26,121 bases of DNA from an uncultured Pseudorhodobacter sp. (GCA_945952425.1 CAMFIX010000004.1:1-26121), one strand, 5' to 3'; shown: positions 6,966 to 14,784, counted from the first letter of the stretch. Made by a program: numbers and translations. The notes: generated by a model not told the origin, from the letters alone.

Positions 6966-8750
6966 TCACGGCGCCAGGGGCCAGATCAGCGGGATCAGGA
7001 AGGACGCCGTCAGCCAGGTGATGACATTCAGCGGCAGGCCGATGCGGGTGAAGTCCAGGAATTTATACCCGCCCGGGCCATAGACCATCATGTTGGTCTG
7101 ATAGCCGATGGGCGTCGCGAAGGCCAAGGTCGCGCTGAACATCACCGCCACGACGAAGGGTCGCGGGTCCACCCCCAGCTGATGGGCCAGCTCGATGGCG
7201 ATGGGGGTATAGATCACCGCCACGGCGTTGTTCGACAGGAACTCGGTCAGGATCAGCCCCATCAGATAGATCGCCAGGATCAGGGCAAAGGGCGAAAGCC
7301 CCTCCATCCAGGGTTTCACCGCGGCCACGATCATCTCGACCGCGCCCGAGGCATCCAGACCCGCGCCCACCGCCAGCATGGCGAAGATCATCGCCATCAG
7401 ACGGCCATCGACGAACTCCAGCGCCTCGTCGCTGTCGATGCAGCGGGCAAAGAGGATGATGCCGACGGCGAGGAAGGCCAGAACCTGGATCGGCGCCAGG
7501 TCGAAGGAAGACAGCGCGATCACGAAGACCAAAGCGCCGATGGCGATGGGGGCCTTGGTGCGGCGATAGGCGCGGGCGGCGGGATGGGCGATGTTCACCA
7601 GGTCCATATCCAGCGCCAGGCGCTGGATGTCCTCGGCGGCGCCCTCCAGCAGGAGCGTGTCGCCGACCTGAACCTCGATATCCTCCAGCTGGCGGCCGAA
7701 GTTCTTGTCCTTGCGGTGCAGCGCCAGAGGGTAGACGCCATACCGCCGCCGCAACCGCAGCGCGCCGAGGCTGCGGCCGATCATCCGGCAGCCGGGGGTT
7801 ATCAGCACCTCGACCGTCTCGGTCTCGACCGACGAGAGCTTGTCGGCGATGCGCATGTCGGTGCGGTTCTGCATCTCCAACAGCTCGGCGACCTCGGTGC
7901 GCAGAACCACGCGGTCGCCCGCCTGCAGGGTGACGGCGGCGAGGTCGCGGCGCAGGCTGGCGTCGCCGCGCAAGACGTCGATCACCCGCACGCCCTGGCG
8001 CTTGAACTGCGCGATCTCCAGCACCGGGGTGCCGATCAGGACGGAGTCTTCGGGGATGGCGACCTCGGTAAAGAACTTGCGCTTGGTCTTGTCGCCCAGA
8101 AGGGCGGCCATCGACTGGCGATCCGGCAGCAGGCGCGGCGCCGCGATCAGCATATAGACCCCGCCGACGAGGGTGATGGCCAGACCCAAGGGCGCGATTT
8201 CGAACAGGGAAAACGGCTTCATCCCCTGTTTCGCAGCCACCCCGTCCACCAGGATATTGGTCGAGGTGCCGATCAGGCTGATCATCCCCCCCAGCACCGT
8301 CATATGGCTGAGCGGGATCAGGAATCGCGACGGCGCCTTGCCGAGCTTGGCCGCGATCTGGATGACGACCGGGATCATCACGGCCACCAGCGGCGTGTTG
8401 TTCATGAAGGCCGAGGCCACGGCGACGAAGGCAAACAGCACGATGACCGTGGTCTTGGGATGGCTTTCCACCCGGGATTCCGCCAGGCTGATCAGCATCT
8501 CGACCGCCCCGGTCCGCACCAGCCCGCCCATCACCATGAACATCAGGGCGATGGTCCAGGGGGCGGAGTTCGACAGGACCGCGCCCGCCTCTTTCACCGG
8601 CAGGAGGCCCGTCACCAGCATGACCGCCGCGCCGCCGATCGCCACGACCTCCATCGGAAAGGTCTCGCGCACGAACATGGCGAACATCACGACCATGATG
8701 GCCAATGCCATCCAGGGATGCCACGCGGGCGCGAATTCCAGTCCGAACAT
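6966..8750 (-). CDS. SLC13-type permease with two RCK_C (TrkA-C) domains
   Basis: A 594-residue transporter of the ion-transporter superfamily (SLC13/CitMHS-like). An N-terminal half of hydrophobic helices (about 10-200) includes the re-entrant motif SLIGTSTNILVDG. A soluble insert at about 205-365 holds two TrkA-C/RCK_C-like repeats (VLEIAQFKRQGVRVIDVLRG and the GRSLGALRLRRRYGVYPLAL region). A C-terminal membrane half includes NNAVAVIYTPIAIELA. The repeat of the inverted-topology signature in both halves fits family architecture. Substrates in this group include sulfate, dicarboxylates and other anions; sequence alone does not say which. RCK_C domains suggest ligand gating. The GGAGG ribosome site, six bases before the ATG at 8750, lies within a hairpin (separate entry). 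Confidence 0.88.
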   Translation of the reverse strand: MFGLEFAPAWHPWMALAIMVVMFAMFVRETFPMEVVAIGGAAVMLVTGLLPVKEAGAVLSNSAPWTIALMFMVMGGLVRTGAVEMLISLAESRVESHPKTTVIVLFAFVAVASAFMNNTPLVAVMIPVVIQIAAKLGKAPSRFLIPLSHMTVLGGMISLIGTSTNILVDGVAAKQGMKPFSLFEIAPLGLAITLVGGVYMLIAAPRLLPDRQSMAALLGDKTKRKFFTEVAIPEDSVLIGTPVLEIAQFKRQGVRVIDVLRGDASLRRDLAAVTLQAGDRVVLRTEVAELLEMQNRTDMRIADKLSSVETETVEVLITPGCRMIGRSLGALRLRRRYGVYPLALHRKDKNFGRQLEDIEVQVGDTLLLEGAAEDIQRLALDMDLVNIAHPAARAYRRTKAPIAIGALVFVIALSSFDLAPIQVLAFLAVGIILFARCIDSDEALEFVDGRLMAMIFAMLAVGAGLDASGAVEMIVAAVKPWMEGLSPFALILAIYLMGLILTEFLSNNAVAVIYTPIAIELAHQLGVDPRPFVVAVMFSATLAFATPIGYQTNMMVYGPGGYKFLDFTRIGLPLNVITWLTASFLIPLIWPLAP

Positions 8751-8756
8751 GCAGTA

Positions 8757-8774
8757 CCTCCGTTTTGCCGGAGG
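8757..8774 (-). promoter_or_regulatory. Small hairpin containing the Shine-Dalgarno of the SLC13 permease gene
   Basis: On the minus strand the RNA would read CCUCCG-GCAAAA-CGGAGG. This is a perfect 6-bp GC-rich stem with a 6-base A-rich loop, and the second arm is the GGAGG ribosome-binding site, ending six bases before the start codon at 8750. When folded, the stem would occlude the ribosome site. Whether it is regulatory is inference. Confidence 0.55.
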
Positions 8775-8830
8775 GTCAGGGTGGCCGGATTCCGCCAGGA
8801 CGACAAGAAAGTTCTACTTCTCCGGTCGCC

Positions 8831-9718
8831 TTAGGCGGAAATCTTCCCCTCGCGCGGTTTGACCAGGGCCGTGCCGCCCAAAAGCACGGCCATCGCGGCC
8901 CAGATCCAGGGCGAGGGACGCTCGTCCAGCAGGATCATCGCGAAGGTGACGCCCGAAACGGTGGTGACATAGGCCGACTGGCTGGCAAAGACCGCGCCGG
9001 TGCGGGCGGCGAGCCAGACGAAAGTGGCATAAAGCAGCGCATGCAGCGCCGAAGAGCCCGCCAGCGCGGCATCGGGGATCGTCAGCCCGGGCAAATAGGC
9101 CTGCCCCGTCGCCAGCATCATCGCGCCCACCAGCACCGCCGCCACGCAGGAAACCCCCAGCATGGCCGAGATCGCATCCAGCCCCGACAGGCCCGAGCGG
9201 GCGACATAGGTGTTTTCCAGCGCATAGCAGAGGGGGCCGATCATCGCGAGCGGCAGGAAGGCCAGCATGGCGGGGTCGGGCAGGGAAGACCGCGGCAGGG
9301 CGATCATCAGGACGCCGGTCAGGCCAAGCGCCAACCCCAGCATCCGCCGCGTGTCGAAACGGTCCAGCCCCAGCGCCAGGTTGATCGGAAAGGCGATCAG
9401 CGGGATGGTCGAGATGATGATCGACATGATCCCCGAGGGCAGCCGGGCGATCGAGGTATAGAAGGTGAAGTTCGGGATCACGGTGCCAAGCAGCGCCACC
9501 ACGACGAAGAAGGTCAGGTGCTCGCGCCGCCAGCCGGTGCCGCGGCCGCGGGCCAGGGTCAGGGCGCCCAGCACGAGGATGCAGGTGACGAGCTGCCAGA
9601 AGATCAGTCCGAAGGCCGGATGCCCGGTGCTGGCCGCAATCTTGCCCAAGGGCTGCGTCATCCCCCAGCCCGCGCCGAGCGCCAGCAGCAGGCCGCGTTC
9701 CTTCCAGCCGTGGGTCAT
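8831..9718 (-). CDS. EamA/DMT-family transporter
   Basis: A 295-residue drug/metabolite transporter-type permease. Ten hydrophobic segments form two EamA repeats. The first starts at GLLLALGAGWGMTQPLGKI and carries the FYTSIARLPSGIMSIIISTIPL segment. The second has GPLCYALENTYVARSGLSGL and ends with SAYVTTVSGVTFAMILLDERPSPWIWAAMAVLLGGTALV, typical of the C-terminal repeat. Members export metabolites, amino acids or toxic compounds across the inner membrane; the substrate is unknown. The ATG at 9718 overlaps the stop of the phosphodiesterase gene as ATGA, so the two are translationally coupled. The frame is open much further upstream (to about 10030), but there it is antisense-frame shadow within the neighbouring gene. 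Confidence 0.88.
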   Translation of the reverse strand: MTHGWKERGLLLALGAGWGMTQPLGKIAASTGHPAFGLIFWQLVTCILVLGALTLARGRGTGWRREHLTFFVVVALLGTVIPNFTFYTSIARLPSGIMSIIISTIPLIAFPINLALGLDRFDTRRMLGLALGLTGVLMIALPRSSLPDPAMLAFLPLAMIGPLCYALENTYVARSGLSGLDAISAMLGVSCVAAVLVGAMMLATGQAYLPGLTIPDAALAGSSALHALLYATFVWLAARTGAVFASQSAYVTTVSGVTFAMILLDERPSPWIWAAMAVLLGGTALVKPREGKISA

Positions 9719-10521
9719 GGCCCCGACTGCTTCAGCTTGCCGCCCTGGCGCACCATCTCGACACGGGTGGCATGCCCCGTGCGGTCGTCGGTCTCGACAT
9801 AGACGCCCGAGAGGGTCGCCTCGCCCTCTGCCGGTTCGAACCGGCCGGAGGACATGCCGGTCAGGAAGCGCCGCAGGGGTTCGAGCTTTTGCATGCCGAT
9901 GACGCTGTCGTAATCGCCGCACATGCCGGCATCGGTCAGATAGGCCGTGCCCTTGGACAGGATCATCGCATCGGCGGTCGCGACATGGGTATGGGTGCCG
10001 ACGACGAGGCTGGCCTGCCCGTCGCACCAATGGCCCATCGCCATCTTCTCGGACGTGGCCTCGGCATGGATGTCGACCACCGAGGCCTGGACCAGGCCGC
10101 CATGGGTCTTCAAGACCTCGGAGACCGCGCTGAACGGGTCGTCGAAGGGGCGTTTCATGAAGACCTGGCCGAGCGCCTGGGTCACCAGAACCCGGCGCCC
10201 CTGCGTCGCCTCATAGACGCGCGCGCCGCGGCCGGGGGCGACCTTGGAGAAGTTCAGGGGCCGCAGGATGCGAGGTTCCTGTTCGATGAAGGGGATCATC
10301 TCTTTCTGGTCGAAGGCATGATCGCCCAAGGTCAGGCAATCGGCCCCGGCGGCCAGCAGGTTTTTCGCATGGTCGGGGGTGAGGCCCGCGCCGTTCGAGG
10401 CATTCTCGCCGTTGACGACGACGAAATCGAGCCCCCAATCGAGGCGGAGTTTGGGCAAACGGTCGGTGATCGCGACGCGGCCGGTCTTGCCGACGACATC
10501 GCCGAGGAAAAGGATGCGCAT
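9715..10521 (-). CDS. TIGR00282/YmdB family metallophosphoesterase
   Basis: A 268-residue calcineurin-like phosphoesterase of the YmdB family. Metal ligands follow the family order: Asp8 in FLGDVVGKTGR, NGENASNG (about 37-44), GDHAFD (about 66-71), DIHAEATSEK (about 150-159) and GTHTHVATAD (about 174-183). YmdB of Bacillus hydrolyses 2',3'-cyclic nucleotides and affects biofilm and sporulation decisions; the alphaproteobacterial role is not established. The second GNH-type motif reads GDH here, which is common in the family. There is no Shine-Dalgarno immediately before the ATG at 10521; instead a TATAAC-like -10 lies nine bases upstream (separate finding). It is coupled to the EamA exporter gene downstream. 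Confidence 0.92.
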   Translation of the reverse strand: MRILFLGDVVGKTGRVAITDRLPKLRLDWGLDFVVVNGENASNGAGLTPDHAKNLLAAGADCLTLGDHAFDQKEMIPFIEQEPRILRPLNFSKVAPGRGARVYEATQGRRVLVTQALGQVFMKRPFDDPFSAVSEVLKTHGGLVQASVVDIHAEATSEKMAMGHWCDGQASLVVGTHTHVATADAMILSKGTAYLTDAGMCGDYDSVIGMQKLEPLRRFLTGMSSGRFEPAEGEATLSGVYVETDDRTGHATRVEMVRQGGKLKQSGP

Positions 10522-10586
10522 GGGATGGCGTTATATTGGGCTGGGCGGGGGCGCAATCCTGTTAGCGACATGTTTGCCGGCAAGCG

Positions 10587-10611
10587 CTGGAGGGGCCGCC
10601 TGCCCCTCCAG
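10587..10611. terminator. Hairpin between the epimerase and ymdB-like genes
   Basis: A perfect 10-bp stem CTGGAGGGGC / GCCCCTCCAG with a 5-base loop. It lies 22 bases beyond the epimerase stop (10633) on the minus strand and so probably ends that transcript. There is no U-tract in either direction, so it may act with Rho or by RNA end stabilisation. It is directly followed on the plus strand by an AT-rich motif that recurs at 17763-17790. Confidence 0.6.
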
Positions 10612-10616
10612 ACCTC

Positions 10617-10643
10617 CCCGGGAATATTTGGGTCAATGTGAAA
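10617..10643 (+). repeat. AT-rich repeated intergenic motif (first copy)
   Basis: The motif CCGGGAATATTTGGGTCAAT plus GTGAAAG follows the hairpin 10587-10611 on the plus strand and runs into the last codons of the epimerase gene, including its stop. It resembles the copy at 17763-17790 in sequence and in its position relative to a hairpin. Confidence 0.55.
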
Positions 10644-11568
10644 GGGAAAGGGGCGGGGCGGCGATGGCCTCGACCACCGCCTGCAGGGAGCTATGGCGGG
10701 GGGTGTGGTTCAACAGGCGCCGCGCCTTCTCGACGCTGTGGCAGGGCGAGCGGGCGATGTGTTCCCAGGTGGCCTGGGCGTCCTCGGGGGTCTGGGTTTT
10801 CGCCCAGGTCTCGAAGGGGGAGAAGGTCAGCGCGGGGGTGTGGCCGAACTGGGCGTAGAGCTGTTCCGCATAGTGGCGGAGGTTCAGGGCGGCGGGTGAG
10901 ACGGCGTTGAAGGCCTCTCCGACCGCGGCGCCCCAGTGCGTCAGGGCGGCCATCACGGTCAGGGCCACATCCTCGGCATGGACATGGTGGACGGTTTCCA
11001 GGCCGAAGTTCGGCAGGGTGATCGGGCGGCCTGCGGCGATGTCTCGGAAGGTTTGCGGGTTGAAGTGGCCGAGGGGGTTCAGCGGCACCCAGCCGGGGCC
11101 GACGATATGGCCGGGGCGGACGACTGTGGCGGGCAGATCGCCGCGCCGGGCCTCGGAGAGAATCATGTCCTCCAGAAGCGACTTGTTGATGCCGTAGTCG
11201 CCGAAGGGATGGCGGGGGTCTTCCTCGCGGGTGGGCGAGGGGCCGGGGCGGCCATGGACCCAGATCGTGCCGATATGGATGAAATGGCTGACCTTGCCGC
11301 GCAGGCTGGCCGCCAGCGCCTGATGCTGGGCAGGGGTGAAGCAGATCATGTCGATCACCACCTCGGGGGATTGCGCGGCGATGGCCGCGCCGAAGCCCGG
11401 GGCGTCGCGGTCGAGGGTGACCTGGGTCACCTTCTCCCAGGCCTTGTGCGGCTGATAGGGGCGCGACTGGCCGCGCGTGACATTGGTCACCTGATGCCCG
11501 GCCTGCACCAGCAGGGGCACCAGCCAAGTGCCGACATGTCCTGCCCCACCGATGATCGTCACACGCAT
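10633..11568 (-). CDS. NAD(P)-dependent epimerase/reductase (extended SDR family)
   Basis: A 311-residue extended short-chain dehydrogenase. The N-terminal dinucleotide motif GGAGHVG (7-13) and the catalytic pair Tyr125/Lys129 (YGINK) are present, with a substrate-entry region HIGTIWVHGRPGPSPTREED before it. Homologues are annotated as NAD-dependent epimerase/dehydratase, with sugar nucleotides or similar as substrates; the real reaction is unknown. Two ATGs are in tandem. The second (11568) is six bases from a strong GGGAGG site and the first only three, so I chose the second. The gene is divergent from the DEXH helicase with only 37 bases between start codons. Its last codons overlap the repeated AT-rich element described at 10587-10643. 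Confidence 0.82.
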   Translation of the reverse strand: MRVTIIGGAGHVGTWLVPLLVQAGHQVTNVTRGQSRPYQPHKAWEKVTQVTLDRDAPGFGAAIAAQSPEVVIDMICFTPAQHQALAASLRGKVSHFIHIGTIWVHGRPGPSPTREEDPRHPFGDYGINKSLLEDMILSEARRGDLPATVVRPGHIVGPGWVPLNPLGHFNPQTFRDIAAGRPITLPNFGLETVHHVHAEDVALTVMAALTHWGAAVGEAFNAVSPAALNLRHYAEQLYAQFGHTPALTFSPFETWAKTQTPEDAQATWEHIARSPCHSVEKARRLLNHTPRHSSLQAVVEAIAAPPLSLSH

Positions 11569-11605
11569 CATTGCCCTCCCGTTCGCGAAGGCTATCCTTG
11601 GCGCC

Positions 11606-13981
11606 ATGAACGACTTGCCGCAAGCCCTGACAGACTGGTTCCGCCTGCAGGGCTGGGCCCTGCATCCCCATCAACAGGCCATGCTGGCGCGTGCTGGCGA
11701 GGCCTCGACCCTGCTGATCGCACCGACCGGGGGCGGCAAGACGCTGGCGGGGTTCCTGCCCACCCTGGCCGAGCTGGGGGAGGCGCCGCGGCCTGGGCTG
11801 CACACGCTTTACATCTCGCCCTTGAAGGCCCTGACGGCGGACATCCGGCGCAACCTGCGGCGGCCCCTGGAGGGGGCGGGGCTGGCGATCCGGGTCGAGG
11901 ACCGGACGGGAGATACGGGCTATACGCAGCGGCGGCGGCAGAGGGCCGATCCGCCGCATATCCTGCTGACCACGCCGGAGAGCCTGGCGCTGCTTTTGAC
12001 CTATGAGGATGCGCCGCGGATGTTCGGCGGTTTGCAGCGGGTGATCGTGGATGAAATCCATGCCCTGGCCGAAAGCAAGCGCGGCGATCAGCTGATGCTG
12101 CAACTGGCGCGGCTTCAGGCGATGAACCCGGGGCTGCGGCGCGTGGGGCTTTCGGCGACGGTGGAAGACCCGCCGGCTTTGGCGGCTTTCCTGGGGGAGG
12201 GCACCGCGATCCTGACCGCCGATCCCGGCCCCGAGCCCGACATCGCCATGCTGGAGACCGAGGCTCCGCCGCCCTGGGCCGGGGGCGGCGGGCGCTATGC
12301 CATCCCGGCGATCCTGGAGGAGGTCCGCCGCCACAGGATCACCCTGATCTTCCACAACACCCGCGCCCAGGCGGAGATTTTCTTTCATCACCTGTGGCTG
12401 GCCAACGAGGACGGTCTGCCGATCGGCATCCACCACGGCTCTTTGTCCCGCGAACAGCGCGAGAAGGTCGAGACCGCCATGGCCGAGGGGCGGCTGAAGG
12501 CGGTGGTCTGCACCGGGTCGCTGGATTTGGGCATCGACTGGGGGGATGTGGACCTGGTGATCCAGGTGGGGGCGCCGAAGAACGTCAAGCGGCTGGTGCA
12601 AAGGATCGGGCGGGCGAACCATCGGTACAACGCGCCGTCCAAGGCTCTGCTGGTGCCCGCCAACCGGATGGAGGTCGTGGAGTGCAAGGCCGCGCTGGAT
12701 GCCGTGCGCGCCCGCGACCTGGATGGAGAGCCGCGGGGGCCCGGACCGCGCGATGTGCTGTGCCAGCATATCCTGGCCACCGCCTGCGCGGGGGGATTTG
12801 ACGCCGATGCGCTTTATGCCGAGGTGGTTTCGGCTGGCCCCTATCGGGGGCTCGGCCGGGCCGACTTCGACGCCTGCCTCGATTTCGTGGCGACAGGGGG
12901 CTATGCCCTGCGCGCCTATGACCGCTGGCAAAGGCTGATGCTGCGCGGCGGCCTTTGGACCCTGCGCGATCCGCGCGCGGCGGCGGTGATCCGCCAGAAC
13001 CTCGGCACGATCATCGACATCGAGACGGTGAAGGTCGCGCTGAAGGGCCGGGGTCCGGTTCTGGGCGAGGTGGAGGAGGATTTCGCCGCCACCCTCACCC
13101 CCGGCGACAGCTTCCTGATCGGCGGCGAGGTCGTGCGCTTCCAGGGCCTGCGCGAGATGACGGTCGAGGTCTCTCGTGATCCGGGGCGGCCGCCGAAAGT
13201 GGCGGTTTTCAACGGCACCAAATTCTCGACCTCGACCCAGCTGTCGGATCGCATCCTGCGGATGTTCCACGGCGCTTGGGACTTGCCGCATCACACCGCC
13301 GACTGGCTGCGCCACCAGCGCGAGGTCAGCCGCCTGCCCGAACCGGGACGGCTTTTGCTGGAAAGCTTTCCCCATGACGGGCGCGAGCATCTGTGCGTCT
13401 ATGGTTTCGCCGGGCGCAATGCGCAGCAGACGCTGGGGCTTTTGCTGACCAAGGAGATGGAGGAGGCGGGGCTGGCGCCGCTGGGCTTTGTCGCCACCGA
13501 CTATGCGACGCTGATCTGGGGGCTGGAGCCGGTGCATGCCCTGGTGCTGGACCGTGACCGCCTGCGGGCGGGGCTGGAGACCTGGCTTGCCGGCAATGCG
13601 GTGATGAAACGCACCTTCCGCAATGTCGCCATCGTCTCGGGCCTGATCGAGCGCAGCCACCAGGGGCGGCGCAAGTCCGGGCGGCAGGCGACCTTTTCCA
13701 CCGATATCCTCTATGACACGCTCAGGCGACACGACCCGGGGCATCTGCTGTTGCAGATCACAAGGGAGGAGGCGTTGCGGGGCCTCGTGGATTTCGGCCG
13801 GATCGAGGCCCTGCTCGACCGGGTGGGCGACCGGATCGACCTGGTGCGGCTGACCCATGTGACGCCCCTGGCCGCGCCCCTGATGCTGGAGCCGGGGCGC
13901 ATCCCGATCCATGGCCAGGGGCGCGAGCGGCTGGCCGAAGATGCCGCGACGGCGATGCTGCGGGCGGCGGGGCTGCGCTGA
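11606..13981 (+). CDS. Lhr-Core-type (ligase-associated) DEXH-box helicase
   Basis: A 791-residue superfamily 2 helicase. Motif I is APTGGGKT (39-46), motif Ia PLKAL (about 72-76), DEIH box at 149-152, motif III SAT (183-185) and motif VI QRIGRANHRY (about 332-341), followed by the winged-helix and Lhr-specific C-terminal domain containing NGTKFSTSTQLSDRILRMFH. Length and motifs match the bacterial Lhr-Core or 'ligase-associated DEXH helicase' group, a 3'-to-5' translocase thought to act in DNA repair together with a metallophosphoesterase, an ATP-dependent ligase and an exonuclease. The phosphoesterase follows at 14090, but the ligase and exonuclease are not in this window. The ATG at 11606 is preferred; an upstream ATG at 11528 lies inside the divergent gene. 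No strong ribosome site is visible. Confidence 0.93.
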   Translation: MNDLPQALTDWFRLQGWALHPHQQAMLARAGEASTLLIAPTGGGKTLAGFLPTLAELGEAPRPGLHTLYISPLKALTADIRRNLRRPLEGAGLAIRVEDRTGDTGYTQRRRQRADPPHILLTTPESLALLLTYEDAPRMFGGLQRVIVDEIHALAESKRGDQLMLQLARLQAMNPGLRRVGLSATVEDPPALAAFLGEGTAILTADPGPEPDIAMLETEAPPPWAGGGGRYAIPAILEEVRRHRITLIFHNTRAQAEIFFHHLWLANEDGLPIGIHHGSLSREQREKVETAMAEGRLKAVVCTGSLDLGIDWGDVDLVIQVGAPKNVKRLVQRIGRANHRYNAPSKALLVPANRMEVVECKAALDAVRARDLDGEPRGPGPRDVLCQHILATACAGGFDADALYAEVVSAGPYRGLGRADFDACLDFVATGGYALRAYDRWQRLMLRGGLWTLRDPRAAAVIRQNLGTIIDIETVKVALKGRGPVLGEVEEDFAATLTPGDSFLIGGEVVRFQGLREMTVEVSRDPGRPPKVAVFNGTKFSTSTQLSDRILRMFHGAWDLPHHTADWLRHQREVSRLPEPGRLLLESFPHDGREHLCVYGFAGRNAQQTLGLLLTKEMEEAGLAPLGFVATDYATLIWGLEPVHALVLDRDRLRAGLETWLAGNAVMKRTFRNVAIVSGLIERSHQGRRKSGRQATFSTDILYDTLRRHDPGHLLLQITREEALRGLVDFGRIEALLDRVGDRIDLVRLTHVTPLAAPLMLEPGRIPIHGQGRERLAEDAATAMLRAAGLR

Positions 13982-13983
13982 GG

Positions 13984-14010
13984 CCAAAAATTTTCGGCGA
14001 AAATATTTGG
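13984..14010. repeat. 27-base near-perfect AT-rich palindrome after the helicase stop
   Basis: Immediately after the helicase TGA, the sequence starting CCAAAAATTTTCG and ending CGAAAATATTTGG is self-complementary except for one pair and the centre base. It includes the ATATTTGG core also seen at 10620 and (reversed) at 17775. It could act as a protein-binding palindrome or a bidirectional hairpin terminator. Confidence 0.7.
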
Positions 14011-14021
14011 CGACCCCCGTG

Positions 14022-14077
14022 GCGCCCCGGCCCCAGCTTGCTTTCTCCCCCAGCTTGCTTTTTGCCCGTCGGGGCGC
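14022..14077 (+). promoter_or_regulatory. Leader structure of the phosphoesterase gene: long-range stem enclosing two direct repeats
   Basis: GCGCCCCG (14022-14029) pairs perfectly with CGGGGCGC (14070-14077). The enclosed loop holds two direct copies of CCCCAGCTTGCTTT (14031-14044 and 14048-14061, period 17). The 3' arm ends right before the GAGG ribosome site (14078-14081) of the downstream gene. Any function is inference. Confidence 0.45.
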
Positions 14078-14089
14078 GAGGTAAGGGCC

Positions 14090-14734
14090 ATGAGCTATCG
14101 GTTCACATTGCAGGGCGCCGGGCTGGAGGCGCGGCCGTCGGGCGCGCTCTGGTGGCCGGAGGCGGGGTTGCTGGTGGTCTCGGACCTGCATTTCGGCAAG
14201 TCCGAGCGCTTGGCGCGGCGCGGCGGCACGCTTTTGCCGCCCTATGAAACCCGCGAGACCCTGGGGCGTCTGGATGCCGACCTGGAGGCCACCGGCGCGA
14301 GCCATGTCATCTGTCTGGGCGACAGTTTCGACGATCTGGCCGCCGAAAGCGCGCTGGACGAGGCCGACCGGCTGTGGCTGATCCGGCTGATGGCGGGGCG
14401 GGCCTGGACCTGGGTGGAGGGCAACCACGACCCCGGTCCGCTCTCGCTCGCGGGCAGCCACAGGGCCGAGGTCGTGGCGCCTCCGCTGGTCTTTCGCCAC
14501 ATCTGCAGCGGCGCGCTGGGCGAGGTCTCGGGCCATTACCATCCCAAGGCGCGGCTGCCGGGGCGGTCGGCGCCGTGTTTCCTGATCGACGGGGAACGGG
14601 TGATCCTGCCGGCCTATGGCACCTATACCGGCGGGCTTTGGTGCGATGCGCCGGCGCTGACCGCCCTGATGCGGCCCGATGCCTTGGCCGTGCTGACCGG
14701 GCCGCGCTGCCTGGTGCGGCCGATGCGGGCTTGA
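14090..14734 (+). CDS. Ligase-associated metallophosphoesterase (PdeM-like)
   Basis: A 214-residue calcineurin-like phosphoesterase. Metal ligands are in DLHFGK (about 32-37), GDSFDD (about 76-81), GNHD (about 111-114) and GHYHP (about 147-151); the C-terminal LPAYGTYTGGL is typical of the ligase-associated (TIGR04123-type) group. In Pseudomonas a related enzyme (MPE) is encoded with Lhr-Core helicase, LigC-like ligase and Exo in a nucleic-acid repair cluster and has manganese-dependent phosphodiesterase/nuclease activity. Here it sits 108 bases behind the helicase gene on the same strand, consistent with co-function. The GAGG ribosome site lies eight bases before ATG 14090. The intergenic leader is unusually structured (separate entries). 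Confidence 0.9.
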   Translation: MSYRFTLQGAGLEARPSGALWWPEAGLLVVSDLHFGKSERLARRGGTLLPPYETRETLGRLDADLEATGASHVICLGDSFDDLAAESALDEADRLWLIRLMAGRAWTWVEGNHDPGPLSLAGSHRAEVVAPPLVFRHICSGALGEVSGHYHPKARLPGRSAPCFLIDGERVILPAYGTYTGGLWCDAPALTALMRPDALAVLTGPRCLVRPMRA

Positions 14735-14751
14735 CCGTTTGCGGCGAATCG

Positions 14752-14769
14752 TTTAAGTAATAACTTAAA
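14752..14769. promoter_or_regulatory. Putative operator of the ArsR-type repressor
   Basis: An AT-rich interrupted palindrome, TTTAAGT-AATA-ACTTAAA, with perfect 7-base arms, lies 15 bases before the start codon of the ArsR-family gene. It is by far the most AT-rich stretch around and fits the usual autoregulatory operator position. Confidence 0.65.
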
Positions 14770-14784
14770 TAAGTGAGGGCTTGA

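Noticed and set aside
5505..8834. Open frame of 1109 codons on the plus strand
   Set aside because: It lies antisense to yebC, the NYN gene and the SLC13 permease, all of which have strong family motifs. Its product is low-complexity and rich in Arg, His, Asp and Gly, the usual result of GC-rich antisense reading.
10691..14542. Open frame of 1283 codons on the minus strand
   Set aside because: It is antisense to the Lhr-Core helicase and phosphoesterase and out of frame with the epimerase. Its composition (Arg/Gln/Pro/His) and lack of any domain mark it as a shadow.
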